In this document: positions 49,452 to 57,186 of the stretch, piece by piece | Layout of the letters: each line of letters opens with the position of its first letter | Numbering within the stretch: position 1 is the first letter of the stretch | Origin: Microbacterium oxydans | Lineage (GTDB): Bacteria > Actinomycetota > Actinomycetes > Actinomycetales > Microbacteriaceae | NCBI RefSeq assembly: GCF_006540085.1 | Contig: NZ_BJOG01000010.1 | Span: forward strand, 101,596 to 165,595 | Direction: 5' to 3' | DNA: 64,000 nt | Program-made: the position numbers and the translations under genes | The notes under the pieces: generated by a model | The model's input: only the letters and a program-made list of their open reading frames with translations | The model's database searches: none | Told to the model about the DNA's origin: nothing

Positions 49452-51365
49452 TCAGACGCTCGCGTCCTGGCGCTTCAGGCGCGCGGTCTCGCGTGCACGC
49501 GTGTTCGCGTCGAGGTTCACCTTGCGGATGCGCACGACCTCGGGGGTCACCTCGACGCACTCGTCGTCGCGGGCGAACTCGAGGCTCTCCTCCAGCGTCA
49601 GCTGGCGCGGAGGCGTCATCGACTCGAAGGTGTCGGAGCTCGCTGCACGCATGTTGGTGAGCTTCTTCTCCTTGGTGATGTTCACGTCCATGTCGTCGGC
49701 GCGCGAGTTCTCGCCGATGACCATGCCCTCGTAGACCTCCTGCGTGGGCTGCACGAAGAACGACATGCGCTCCTGCAGAGCGATCATCGCGAACGGGGTG
49801 ACGACACCCTGACGGTCAGCGACGATCGAGCCGTTCTGACGCGTCGTGATGGAGCCGGCCCACGGCTCGTAGCCGTGCGAGATCGCATTCGCGATACCGG
49901 TGCCGCGGGTCGTGGTCAGGAACTCGCTGCGGAAGCCGATGAGGCCGCGCGACGGGACGATGAACTCCATGCGCACCCAGCCGGTGCCGTGGTTGGTCAT
50001 GTTCTCCATGCGACCCTTGCGGTTCGCGAGCAGCTGCGTGATCGCGCCGAGGTGCTCCTCCGGAGTGTCGATCGTGAGGTGCTCGAACGGCTCGTAGGTC
50101 TTGCCGTCGATCTTCTTCGTGACCACCTGCGGCTTGCCGACGGTGAGTTCGAAGCCCTCGCGACGCATGTTCTCGACGAGGATGGCGAGGGCCAGTTCTC
50201 CACGACCCTGCACCTCCCAGGCATCCGGGCGTCCGATGTCGACGACCTTGAGCGAGACGTTGCCGATGAGCTCCTTGTCGAGACGGTCCTTGACCATGCG
50301 AGCCGTGAGCTTGTGCCCCTTGACCTTGCCCATGAGCGGCGAGGTGTTGGTGCCGATCGTCATGGAGATGGCGGGGTCGTCGACCGTGATGGCCGGAAGC
50401 GGACGGACGTCCTCGGGGTCGGCGATGGTCTCGCCGATCGTGATGTTCTCGAAGCCGGCGATGGCGACGATGTCACCGGGGCCCGCGGACTCGGCAGGGT
50501 AGCGCTCGAGTGCACGCGTCTTCAGGAGCTCGGTGACACGCGCATTCTGGTGCGTGCCGTCAGCGCGCACCCAGGCGACGGTCTGCCCCTTCTTGAGGGT
50601 GCCGTTGAAGATGCGGAGCAGGGCGAGACGGCCGAGGAACGGGCTGGAGTCGAGGTTCGTGACCCAGGCCTGCAGCGGGTGCTCGTCGTCGTACTCCGGC
50701 GCCGGCACGTGCTCGAGGATGGCTTCGAAGAGCGGCTCGAGGTCGTCGTTGTCCGGAAGCGTGCCGTCGGCGGGACGGTTCTGCGAGGCGGCGCCGGCAC
50801 GACCGGAGGCGTAGACCACCGGCACGTCGAGAAGAGCGTCGACGTCGAGGTCGGGCACGTCGTCGACCAGGTCGGAGGCGAGACCCAGCAGCAGGTCGTG
50901 CGCCTCTTCCTCGACCTCGGCGATGCGCGCGTCAGGACGGTCGGTCTTGTTGACCAGGAGGATGACGGGCAGCTTGGCCTCGAGAGCCTTGCGCAGCACG
51001 AAGCGGGTCTGCGGCAGCGGACCCTCGCTGGCGTCGACGAGCAGCACGACGCCGTCGACCATCGACAGGCCGCGCTCGACCTCGCCACCGAAGTCGGCGT
51101 GGCCGGGGGTGTCGATCACGTTGATCGTGATCTCCTTGCCGCCGGCGTGCTTGCCCTTGTAGGTGATCGCCGTGTTCTTGGCGAGGATCGTGATGCCCTT
51201 CTCACGTTCCAGGTCGTTCGAGTCCATGGCGCGCTCATCGACGTGAGCGTGTTCGCCGAAGGAACCCGTCTGACGCAGCATGGCGTCGACGAGAGTGGTC
51301 TTGCCGTGGTCGACGTGCGCCACGATTGCGACGTTGCGGAGGTCAGAACGGAGGGCGTGCGCCAT
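49452..51365 (-). CDS. typA: TypA/BipA translational GTPase
   Basis: A 637-aa ribosome-associated GTPase that helps 50S assembly and stress adaptation. The G domain begins NVAIVAHVDHGKTTL (residues 11-25), then DTPGHADFGGE and NKTDRPDAR. Domain II, the EF-G-like domains III and V and the BipA-specific C-terminal domain follow, with GLIGFRSEFLTTTRGTG near 437 and a final segment starting KKLTNMRAASSD. Full length, no irregularities. It is transcribed alone, divergent from the CPBP gene. Confidence 0.96.
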   Translation of the reverse strand: MAHALRSDLRNVAIVAHVDHGKTTLVDAMLRQTGSFGEHAHVDERAMDSNDLEREKGITILAKNTAITYKGKHAGGKEITINVIDTPGHADFGGEVERGLSMVDGVVLLVDASEGPLPQTRFVLRKALEAKLPVILLVNKTDRPDARIAEVEEEAHDLLLGLASDLVDDVPDLDVDALLDVPVVYASGRAGAASQNRPADGTLPDNDDLEPLFEAILEHVPAPEYDDEHPLQAWVTNLDSSPFLGRLALLRIFNGTLKKGQTVAWVRADGTHQNARVTELLKTRALERYPAESAGPGDIVAIAGFENITIGETIADPEDVRPLPAITVDDPAISMTIGTNTSPLMGKVKGHKLTARMVKDRLDKELIGNVSLKVVDIGRPDAWEVQGRGELALAILVENMRREGFELTVGKPQVVTKKIDGKTYEPFEHLTIDTPEEHLGAITQLLANRKGRMENMTNHGTGWVRMEFIVPSRGLIGFRSEFLTTTRGTGIANAISHGYEPWAGSITTRQNGSIVADRQGVVTPFAMIALQERMSFFVQPTQEVYEGMVIGENSRADDMDVNITKEKKLTNMRAASSDTFESMTPPRQLTLEESLEFARDDECVEVTPEVVRIRKVNLDANTRARETARLKRQDASV

Positions 51366-51454
51366 GCAGGTGTCCTAAAAGATGTGGGGTTTCGCCGGGA
51401 AGCCGACGTTCCAGGATAACGCAAGCTCGGGGCCGGTTCCTGAAAAGCAGGTCG

Positions 51455-51460
51455 TAGCAT
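51455..51460 (+). promoter_or_regulatory. -10 box TAGCAT, seven bases before GTG at 51468
   Basis: TAGCAT, spacer CGAGATC, then GTG. The spacer has little Shine-Dalgarno character, so the mRNA is probably leaderless. Confidence 0.45.
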
Positions 51461-51467
51461 CGAGATC

Positions 51468-52274
51468 GTGACCCGACCACAGGCTCCGTGGGACCTCCCC
51501 GACCTCTCCCCCGCCCCCTCCCGTGCTCGACTGTGGTGGGAGATCGCGATCGTCCTGGCGCTGGGTCTCGGCCAGTCGGCGGTCTACGCGATCGTCCAGC
51601 TGGCCTACCGCCTCACGGACGACGTGCCGATCGCCGATCAGGTGGCGAAGCTCAACCCGTCTCGGAGCGACAGGGAGATCTTCGACCTCGTCTACCAGGT
51701 GCTCGCGATCGGGTTCTCGCTCGTCCCCGTCGTGCTGGTGTGTTTCCTGCTGTGGCAGTCGCGACGTCCGCATCTGGCGCGACTGGGGCTGGACGGCACC
51801 GGTGTCGCGAAGGATGCAGGCCGCGGCATCCTGCTCGTGCTCGCGATCGGCATCCCCGGCCTCGGTCTCTATCTCGCCGGCCGGGCGCTCGGACTGACCG
51901 TGGCCATCGATCCTGCCGGGATAGACGCGTATTGGTGGACCGTTCCGGTTCTCCTGCTCGCGGCGGCCCGCGCTTCCCTGCAGGAGGAGTTCGTGGTGCT
52001 CGGATACCTCTTCACACGGCTGCGACAACTCGGGTGGAGTCCGTGGACGATCATCATCTCCACTTCGGTCCTGCGGGCGAGCTACCACCTGTACCAGGGG
52101 TACCCGGCGTTCGTCGGCAACCTCGCGATGGGGCTGCTCTTCGGCTGGCTGTATCACCGCAGCGGGCGGCTGATGCCCTTCCTCGTCGCGCACTTCCTGA
52201 TCGACGCGGCCGCGTTCGTCGGGTATCCATGGGCCGCGGCGATGTGGCCTGAGCTGTTCGGTCTCCCCGGCTGA
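51468..52274 (+). CDS. CPBP-family intramembrane metalloprotease
   Basis: A 268-aa membrane protein of the CPBP (CAAX prenyl protease-like, Abi) family. About seven hydrophobic segments. The family motifs are present: EEFVVLGYLFTRLR with Glu173-Glu174 and Arg184, the second motif SYHLYQG with His207, and HFLIDAAAF with His242. Such proteins act in prenyl-protein-like processing or self-immunity to bacteriocins; no partner is visible except the two small secreted proteins downstream, whose link is only positional. Confidence 0.88.
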   Translation: MTRPQAPWDLPDLSPAPSRARLWWEIAIVLALGLGQSAVYAIVQLAYRLTDDVPIADQVAKLNPSRSDREIFDLVYQVLAIGFSLVPVVLVCFLLWQSRRPHLARLGLDGTGVAKDAGRGILLVLAIGIPGLGLYLAGRALGLTVAIDPAGIDAYWWTVPVLLLAAARASLQEEFVVLGYLFTRLRQLGWSPWTIIISTSVLRASYHLYQGYPAFVGNLAMGLLFGWLYHRSGRLMPFLVAHFLIDAAAFVGYPWAAAMWPELFGLPG

Positions 52275-52362
52275 GTGACGACGGGTGGGATGGCTCTCCC
52301 CCTTCGCTGACGGAGTGCTCTAGCCTGAAGGCTTCCAACGACGGAAAACGGAGGGAAGTCTC

Positions 52363-52575
52363 ATGAAGATGAACAGGATGACCAAGGCGGGGGCCGCGAT
52401 CGCCATCGCAGCAGGGATCACGCTGCTCAGCGTCGCGCCCGCATCGGCAAGTGTTTTCGGGCCCTACTCGTCGGCGGCGCAGTGTAACGCCGATCGCACC
52501 GATTATGTCAGGGGCGGGGGGAAGGCCGCCCCCTGCATCCCCGGCACCGGAGGCTGGTACTTCCAGACGTACTGA
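52363..52575 (+). CDS. Tiny secreted two-cysteine protein (copy 1)
   Basis: A 70-aa precursor. Residues 1-30 are a Sec signal peptide (basic start, AGAAIAIAAGITLL core, cleavage likely after ASA). The mature part of about 40 residues begins VFGPYSSAAQC and ends GGWYFQTY, with two cysteines that could form a disulfide. GGAGGGAAG precedes the ATG and a TAGCCT box lies about 40 bases upstream. It is related in layout to the gene at 52701: aromatic-Gly-Pro-Phe/Tyr, Cys, about 18 residues, Cys, then Gly-Trp/Tyr-Trp-Phe. I know no function. Confidence 0.75.
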   Translation: MKMNRMTKAGAAIAIAAGITLLSVAPASASVFGPYSSAAQCNADRTDYVRGGGKAAPCIPGTGGWYFQTY

Positions 52576-52585
52576 GCATCATCGA

Positions 52586-52623
52586 GGATCGAGGCGGCGG
52601 GCATCAGCCCGTCGCCTCGATCC
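52586..52623 (+). terminator. Hairpin terminator after first small secreted gene
   Basis: Sixteen-base arms (52586-52601 and 52608-52623) pair with one mismatch, about ten bases past the stop codon. Confidence 0.75.
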
Positions 52624-52624
52624 G

Positions 52625-52654
52625 TTGACACCCGTCGGACCTCGCCCCTAGGCT
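52625..52654 (+). promoter_or_regulatory. Promoter TTGACA-N18-TAGGCT for second small secreted gene
   Basis: A perfect consensus -35 (52625-52630) and a good -10 (52649-52654), spaced by 18 bases, 46 bases before the ATG at 52701. It is the best sigma-70-type promoter in the window and suggests strong expression. Confidence 0.65.
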
Positions 52655-52700
52655 CGGGGCACCCACGACGACGTGGGTACGACAATCCGGGGGGATTCGA

Positions 52701-52919
52701 ATGAAGAAGAAACTGTCCGCAACGGCCGCAGGCATCGTCCTCGTCACGGGAATGGTGTTCGGCGGGGCCGCTGCAGCGCAGGCCGCCAGCTGGTTCGGCC
52801 CGTTCACCGATCTGTCCTATTGCCAGGCCGAACGACGGATCTTCATGCAGGAGGGCTACAGCGTCGGCTCCTGCGTGCACCGCAGCGGCCAGCCGGGGTA
52901 CTGGTTCTCCTACTCCTGA
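52701..52919 (+). CDS. Tiny secreted two-cysteine protein (copy 2)
   Basis: A 72-aa precursor with a clear Sec signal peptide (MKKKLSATAAGIVLVTGMVF, cleavage likely after AQA near residue 28). The mature 44 residues run SWFGPFTDLSYCQAERRIF and end in PGYWFSYS, with two cysteines about 17 residues apart. The pattern matches the protein at 52363, so the two are diverged tandem paralogues. GGGGGG precedes the ATG. It has its own consensus promoter and terminator. The function is unknown; a short, abundant disulfide peptide in the wall or medium is the best description. Confidence 0.78.
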   Translation: MKKKLSATAAGIVLVTGMVFGGAAAAQAASWFGPFTDLSYCQAERRIFMQEGYSVGSCVHRSGQPGYWFSYS

Positions 52920-52941
52920 ACCGGCCCCGAACCGTATTGCG

Positions 52942-52979
52942 ACGTGCCCCCTGTCCTCGTGAGACGGCAGGGGGCACGT
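52942..52979 (+). terminator. Hairpin terminator after second small secreted gene
   Basis: Perfect twelve-base arms (52942-52953 and 52968-52979) around a 14-base loop, 22 bases past the stop codon. Confidence 0.8.
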
Positions 52980-53001
52980 GTGCGGGGAAGTGGGAAGTAT
53001 C

Positions 53002-53568
53002 TCAGCCTGCGGAGGCGATCATCACGGCGACGACCGCCCACACGACGATGATCCCGAGCGCTGACAGCGCCCTGGCGTCCCAGGAGCGACGGATCGGCGC
53101 ACTCGCCGCGTGACCCGCAGCAGCCTGCCAGCGGTCGCGGATGTCCGTCAGGCCGCGCAACGACGCGGAGACTTGCACTTCCTCGTCGCGCATCTTGCTT
53201 CGTCTCGGACGCGCGTGCGCCGGTCCACCCCAGCAGGTGAGCTCCGTGTCATCGTCGAGCGAGAACCGCAGCTGCCACTGCAGGTCGATGTCACGGACCC
53301 GGTGCCAACCGAACTCGGTGCGCCGCAGCATGTTCTGGACGAGTGCCCCGTCGTCGCTGATGCGGACCATCGACACGAAGCTGATCTCGTAGATGATCCA
53401 CAGGCCGAGGAGCACCCACGGTGCGAGGAGCAGCGTCTGCCCCCAGCCTCCGCGCACGACGGCGTCGCCGAGCAGGAACACCGCCAGAGCGAGGCTCACG
53501 ACCATGACGACCGTGCCCGAGGACGAGCGGAAGGTCCGCCCGTCCTCGGGAGAGTTCGGCATCGCCAC
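53002..53568 (-). CDS. Membrane protein with PH-like domain
   Basis: A 188-aa protein with two N-terminal transmembrane helices (about 18-38 and 44-66), a cytoplasmic beta-rich stretch resembling a bacterial PH domain (VRISDDGALVQNMLRRTEFGWHRVRDIDLQW), and a last transmembrane helix near 165-186. I do not recognise a specific family. It follows the peptide transporter ATPase gene by two bases and is probably the last gene of that operon. Confidence 0.65.
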   Translation of the reverse strand: MAMPNSPEDGRTFRSSSGTVVMVVSLALAVFLLGDAVVRGGWGQTLLLAPWVLLGLWIIYEISFVSMVRISDDGALVQNMLRRTEFGWHRVRDIDLQWQLRFSLDDDTELTCWGGPAHARPRRSKMRDEEVQVSASLRGLTDIRDRWQAAAGHAASAPIRRSWDARALSALGIIVVWAVVAVMIASAG

Positions 53569-53570
53569 GA

Positions 53571-55235
53571 TCAGAGGCCACCCAGAGGGATGGACGCACC
53601 GGGGATCGCTTCGAGCAGACGGCTCGTGTACTCCTGCTTCGGGTTCGCGAAGGTCTCATCGACCGTGCCCTGCTCGACGATCCGGCCGCGCTCCATGACG
53701 CAGACCAGATCGCTCGAGACACGCACCACCGCGAGGTCGTGCGTGATGAACAGGTAGGTGAGGCCCAGCTCCGTCTGCAGGTCGGCCAGCAGCCTGAGGA
53801 TCTGCGCCTGGACGAGCACGTCCAGAGCGGAGACCGCCTCGTCGAGCACCACGATGTCCGGCTTGAGCGCCAGAGCACGCGCGATCGCGACCCGCTGGCG
53901 CTGTCCACCCGACAGCTCGCTCGGGTAGCGGGTTGCCAGATCCTGCGGCAATGACACCTGATCCAGAAGCTCACGCACGCGCTCTCGACGCGAAGTGCGA
54001 TCACCCACACCGTGGATCTCGAGCGGTTCGGCGATGGTGTTCTCGAGATTGCGCAACGGATCCAGAGAACCGTACGGGTCCTGGAACACCGGCTGCATGC
54101 GCCGGCGCAGACCGAAGGACTGTGCGCGGGAGAACCCGGACACGTCCATGCCGTCGATCTCGATCGTCCCCGACGTCGGGTCCTCCAGCTTGAGGACCAT
54201 CTTGGCGACGGTCGACTTGCCCGAGCCCGACTCGCCGACGAGAGCCAGCGTCTTCCCGCGCGGGATCTCGAACGACACGTCGTCTACGGCGCGGAACATC
54301 TCGCTGCGGAAACCGCCCTGTCGGATGCGGTAGTCCTTGGTGAGGCCGGCCACTCGCACCGTGGGAGGGATGGCGGCGAGATCCTCGAGCGTCTCCACAC
54401 CGCGGTCCTCGACCACAGCCTGGATGCGCTGGGATGCCACGCTGGGCGCGGCGGCGACAAGGCGCTTGGTGTACGGATGCTGCGGGTTCTGCAGGATCTC
54501 CCGGCTCGGTCCCGACTCCACGATCGTCCCGTTCTGCATCACGATCAGGCGCTCCGCGCGCTCGGCAGCGAGACCGAGATCGTGCGTGATCAGCAGCATC
54601 GAGGTTCCGCGGTCGCGGGTCAGGCTCGCCATGTGGTCGAGGATGACGCGCTGCACCGTGACGTCGAGGGCCGAGGTGGGCTCGTCCGCGATCAGAAGCC
54701 GGGGGTCCGCGGCCAATCCGATCCCGATGAGCGCTCGCTGGCGCATACCGCCCGAGAACTGGTGAGGGAACTGGCGCAGGCGCTTGGCCGCGTCAGCGAG
54801 CCCCGCCTGCTGGAGCACCTCGATCGCCCGAGCCCGGACCGCCGCGCGTCCCTGGGCGAGGCCGTTGGCACGGACCGCCTCCTCGACCTGGAAGCCGATG
54901 CTCCAGACGGGGTTGAGGTTCGACATCGGGTCCTGCGGCACGTAGCCGATCGCCTTGCCGCGGATGCGCTCCATCTCCCGCTCGGAGAGGTGCGTGAGCT
55001 CCTCGCCGTCCAGGGTGATGCTCCCGCCGGTGACCTTTCCGGTGCCGGCCAGCAGTTTGATGATGGACGTCGCCGCCGTCGACTTGCCCGAACCGGACTC
55101 GCCGACGATCGCGACCGTCTCCCCTGCCATGACATCGAAGCTGATGCCATGCAGGACCTGTCGTGTGCCGTTCTGCGTGTCGAACGCGACCGTGAGATCG
55201 CGGACGCTCAGCAGCGGGGTCGTTGCTTCACTCAT
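53571..55235 (-). CDS. Dipeptide/oligopeptide ABC transporter ATPase, fused DppD-DppF
   Basis: A 554-aa protein with two complete ABC cassettes. The first half has GESGSGKST near 45, Q-loop PQDPMSNLNPV, signature FSGGMRQRA near 160 and Walker B LLIADEPTSALD. The second has GESGSGKST near 333, QDPYGSLDP, LSGGQRQRVAIARAL near 440 and DIVVLDEAVSALD. The short segments after each cassette (NPQHPYTKRL, NPKQEYTSRLL) are typical of peptide-importer ATPases, which normally occur as two separate proteins. It energises the downstream-named permeases encoded just upstream, with an ATGA overlap to the preceding permease gene. Confidence 0.93.
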   Translation of the reverse strand: MSEATTPLLSVRDLTVAFDTQNGTRQVLHGISFDVMAGETVAIVGESGSGKSTAATSIIKLLAGTGKVTGGSITLDGEELTHLSEREMERIRGKAIGYVPQDPMSNLNPVWSIGFQVEEAVRANGLAQGRAAVRARAIEVLQQAGLADAAKRLRQFPHQFSGGMRQRALIGIGLAADPRLLIADEPTSALDVTVQRVILDHMASLTRDRGTSMLLITHDLGLAAERAERLIVMQNGTIVESGPSREILQNPQHPYTKRLVAAAPSVASQRIQAVVEDRGVETLEDLAAIPPTVRVAGLTKDYRIRQGGFRSEMFRAVDDVSFEIPRGKTLALVGESGSGKSTVAKMVLKLEDPTSGTIEIDGMDVSGFSRAQSFGLRRRMQPVFQDPYGSLDPLRNLENTIAEPLEIHGVGDRTSRRERVRELLDQVSLPQDLATRYPSELSGGQRQRVAIARALALKPDIVVLDEAVSALDVLVQAQILRLLADLQTELGLTYLFITHDLAVVRVSSDLVCVMERGRIVEQGTVDETFANPKQEYTSRLLEAIPGASIPLGGL

Positions 55236-56173
55236 CGGCGTGCCCTCGCCCTCGGGTCGAGGGCGTCTCGGATGAGCTCACCCAGAAGGATGAACGCGAG
55301 CACCGTGATGGTGAGCGCGATCGACGGATAGATCAGTGCCATCGGCGCGACACGCAGCGAGCGCTGTGCCTGGCTGATGTCGTTGCCCCAGGACATGACG
55401 TCGCTTCCGAGACCGACACCGAGGAAGCTCAGGGTCGCCTCCGCGACGATACCGCCGGCCAGTGCCAGGGTCGCCAGCACGAGCAGCGGAGCGAACGCGT
55501 TCGGGATCACGTGGGACAGCAGGGTGCCGAAACGCCCCTTCCCCAGCGCGGCCGACGCCATCACGAAGTCCGCTTGTTTCACTCTGAGCACTTCCGCCCT
55601 GACGACACGCGCCGTCGCGGCCCAGGCGAACCCACCGATCGCGAGGGCGAGGGTGAAGACGTTGCGGTACTGCGCGAACACCGTCATCACGACGACCGCC
55701 GCGAGGATGTAGGGGATCGAGAAGAAGATGTCGCCGACGCGGGAGAGCACGGCATCGAGCCATCCTCCGTAGTAGCCGGCGAACGCACCCATGATCAGAC
55801 CGAGAGTCGAGCTGATGATCGTCGCCAGCAGGCCGACGCTGATCGATGTGCGCGAGCCCCAGACGATGCGCGACCAGATGTCGCACCCCTGGAACGTGTA
55901 GCCGAGGGGATGGCCGGCGGCCGGTCCCGCATTGGAGTTCCCGAGCTCACACTGGTTGTTCGGAGGCGTCTGCGTGAAGAGCGTCGGCCACAGGGCCATC
56001 AGCAGGATGAGCGCGACGATGCCGAGCGAGATCCAGAACGACGGGCGACGGCGCAGATCGGTCCACGCGTCCCGCCAGAGACTCGCAGGCTTGCCTTTGA
56101 CGTTGATGGCATCCGTCGGCGGCTGTTCGGCCACCACCGGTGCGACGTAATGGGAGGGACGGTCACTTGACAT
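55232..56173 (-). CDS. Peptide ABC transporter permease, DppC-like
   Basis: A 313-aa inner-membrane permease. An OppC-type N-terminal helix near 40-60 is followed by a periplasmic stretch (TPPNNQCELGNSNAG, with HPLGYTFQGCDIWSRIVWG typical of the family) and the BPD_transp_1 domain with five helices. The EAA-like coupling motif is RAEVLRVKQADFVMASAALGKG. It overlaps the DppB-like gene by 11 bases and the ATPase gene by four bases, so the operon is tightly coupled. Confidence 0.92.
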   Translation of the reverse strand: MSSDRPSHYVAPVVAEQPPTDAINVKGKPASLWRDAWTDLRRRPSFWISLGIVALILLMALWPTLFTQTPPNNQCELGNSNAGPAAGHPLGYTFQGCDIWSRIVWGSRTSISVGLLATIISSTLGLIMGAFAGYYGGWLDAVLSRVGDIFFSIPYILAAVVVMTVFAQYRNVFTLALAIGGFAWAATARVVRAEVLRVKQADFVMASAALGKGRFGTLLSHVIPNAFAPLLVLATLALAGGIVAEATLSFLGVGLGSDVMSWGNDISQAQRSLRVAPMALIYPSIALTITVLAFILLGELIRDALDPRARARR

Positions 56174-57092
56174 AGCGGATCCTCGGGTCGAGCAGCCCGT
56201 AGAGCAGGTCCACGAGCAGGTTGACGAGAACGTAGATGATGACGAACACCGTCACGAAGGAGACGATCGTCGGTCCTTCGTGCCTCAACGTCGCCTGGAA
56301 CAGGGTCTGCCCCACGCCGGGAATGTTGAAGATGTACTCCGTCACGGTCGCTCCGACGAGGAGCACACCGAAGTTCGTCGCCGAGTTGGTGATCACCGGG
56401 ATCAGGGAGTTGCGCAGCACGTGCACGGGGATCACGCGATTGCGTGACAGCCCCTTGCCGTATGCCGTGCGCACCCAGTCCTGGTTGAGGGTGTCGAGCA
56501 CAGACCCGCGCATGAGCCGCATGCTGGTCGCGTACAGGCTCAGCCCCAGCACGATGGCGGGAAGCCACAGATCGCCCCAGTCGTTCTGGCCACCGACGGT
56601 CGGACGGAACCAGCCCAGTTTGATCGCGAGGAAGTACTGCGCGAGGAAGGCGACGACGAAGATCGGCATCGACAGGAAGACGAGCGAGACGATCAGCGAG
56701 GCGTGGTCGAACAGCTTGCCCTTGCGGAGCGCGGAGAGCGTTCCGATGATGATCGCGAGCGTGAACTCGATCGCGATCGCCATGATGGCCAGACGTCCCG
56801 TGATGGGGAGCGTGCGTGCCAGCACGGTGCTCACGGACTCACCGGAGAACGTCGTTCCCATGTCGCCCTTGAAGACGCCGGTGATGTAGTAGAAGTACTG
56901 GACGAGGAACGGGTCGTCCAGGTGGTACTGCGCTCGGATCGTGGCGAGCAGCTGCGGGCTCGGCGGTTTGTCACCGAAGAGCGCCGCGATCGGGTCACCC
57001 GGCATCAGGAAGACGAGCGCGTAGATGAGAAGCGTCGCACCGAAGAAGACCGGGATCAGCTGAAGAAGTCGCCGCAGGGTGTAGGCGAGCAT
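56163..57092 (-). CDS. Peptide ABC transporter permease, DppB-like
   Basis: A 309-aa permease with the classical DppB/OppB start (MLAYTLRRLLQLIPVFFGATLLIYALVFLMPGDPI pattern), a periplasmic region including YHLDDPFLVQYFYY, and the coupling motif RGSVLDTLNQDWVRTAYGKGL near 200-220. It ends in VDLLYGLLDPRIRYV, also typical. Six membrane helices. It forms the translocation channel together with the DppC-like protein. It lies 94 bases downstream of the binding-protein gene. Confidence 0.93.
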   Translation of the reverse strand: MLAYTLRRLLQLIPVFFGATLLIYALVFLMPGDPIAALFGDKPPSPQLLATIRAQYHLDDPFLVQYFYYITGVFKGDMGTTFSGESVSTVLARTLPITGRLAIMAIAIEFTLAIIIGTLSALRKGKLFDHASLIVSLVFLSMPIFVVAFLAQYFLAIKLGWFRPTVGGQNDWGDLWLPAIVLGLSLYATSMRLMRGSVLDTLNQDWVRTAYGKGLSRNRVIPVHVLRNSLIPVITNSATNFGVLLVGATVTEYIFNIPGVGQTLFQATLRHEGPTIVSFVTVFVIIYVLVNLLVDLLYGLLDPRIRYVK

Positions 57093-57186
57093 CCTTGCTC
57101 CTTTCGTGGAGTCGGAGTCAGCCGGAGTGCACGACGCGAGGCGGTGACGTCGCCGCCACCGCCTCGCTGCCGTTCACTCCAAGGGC

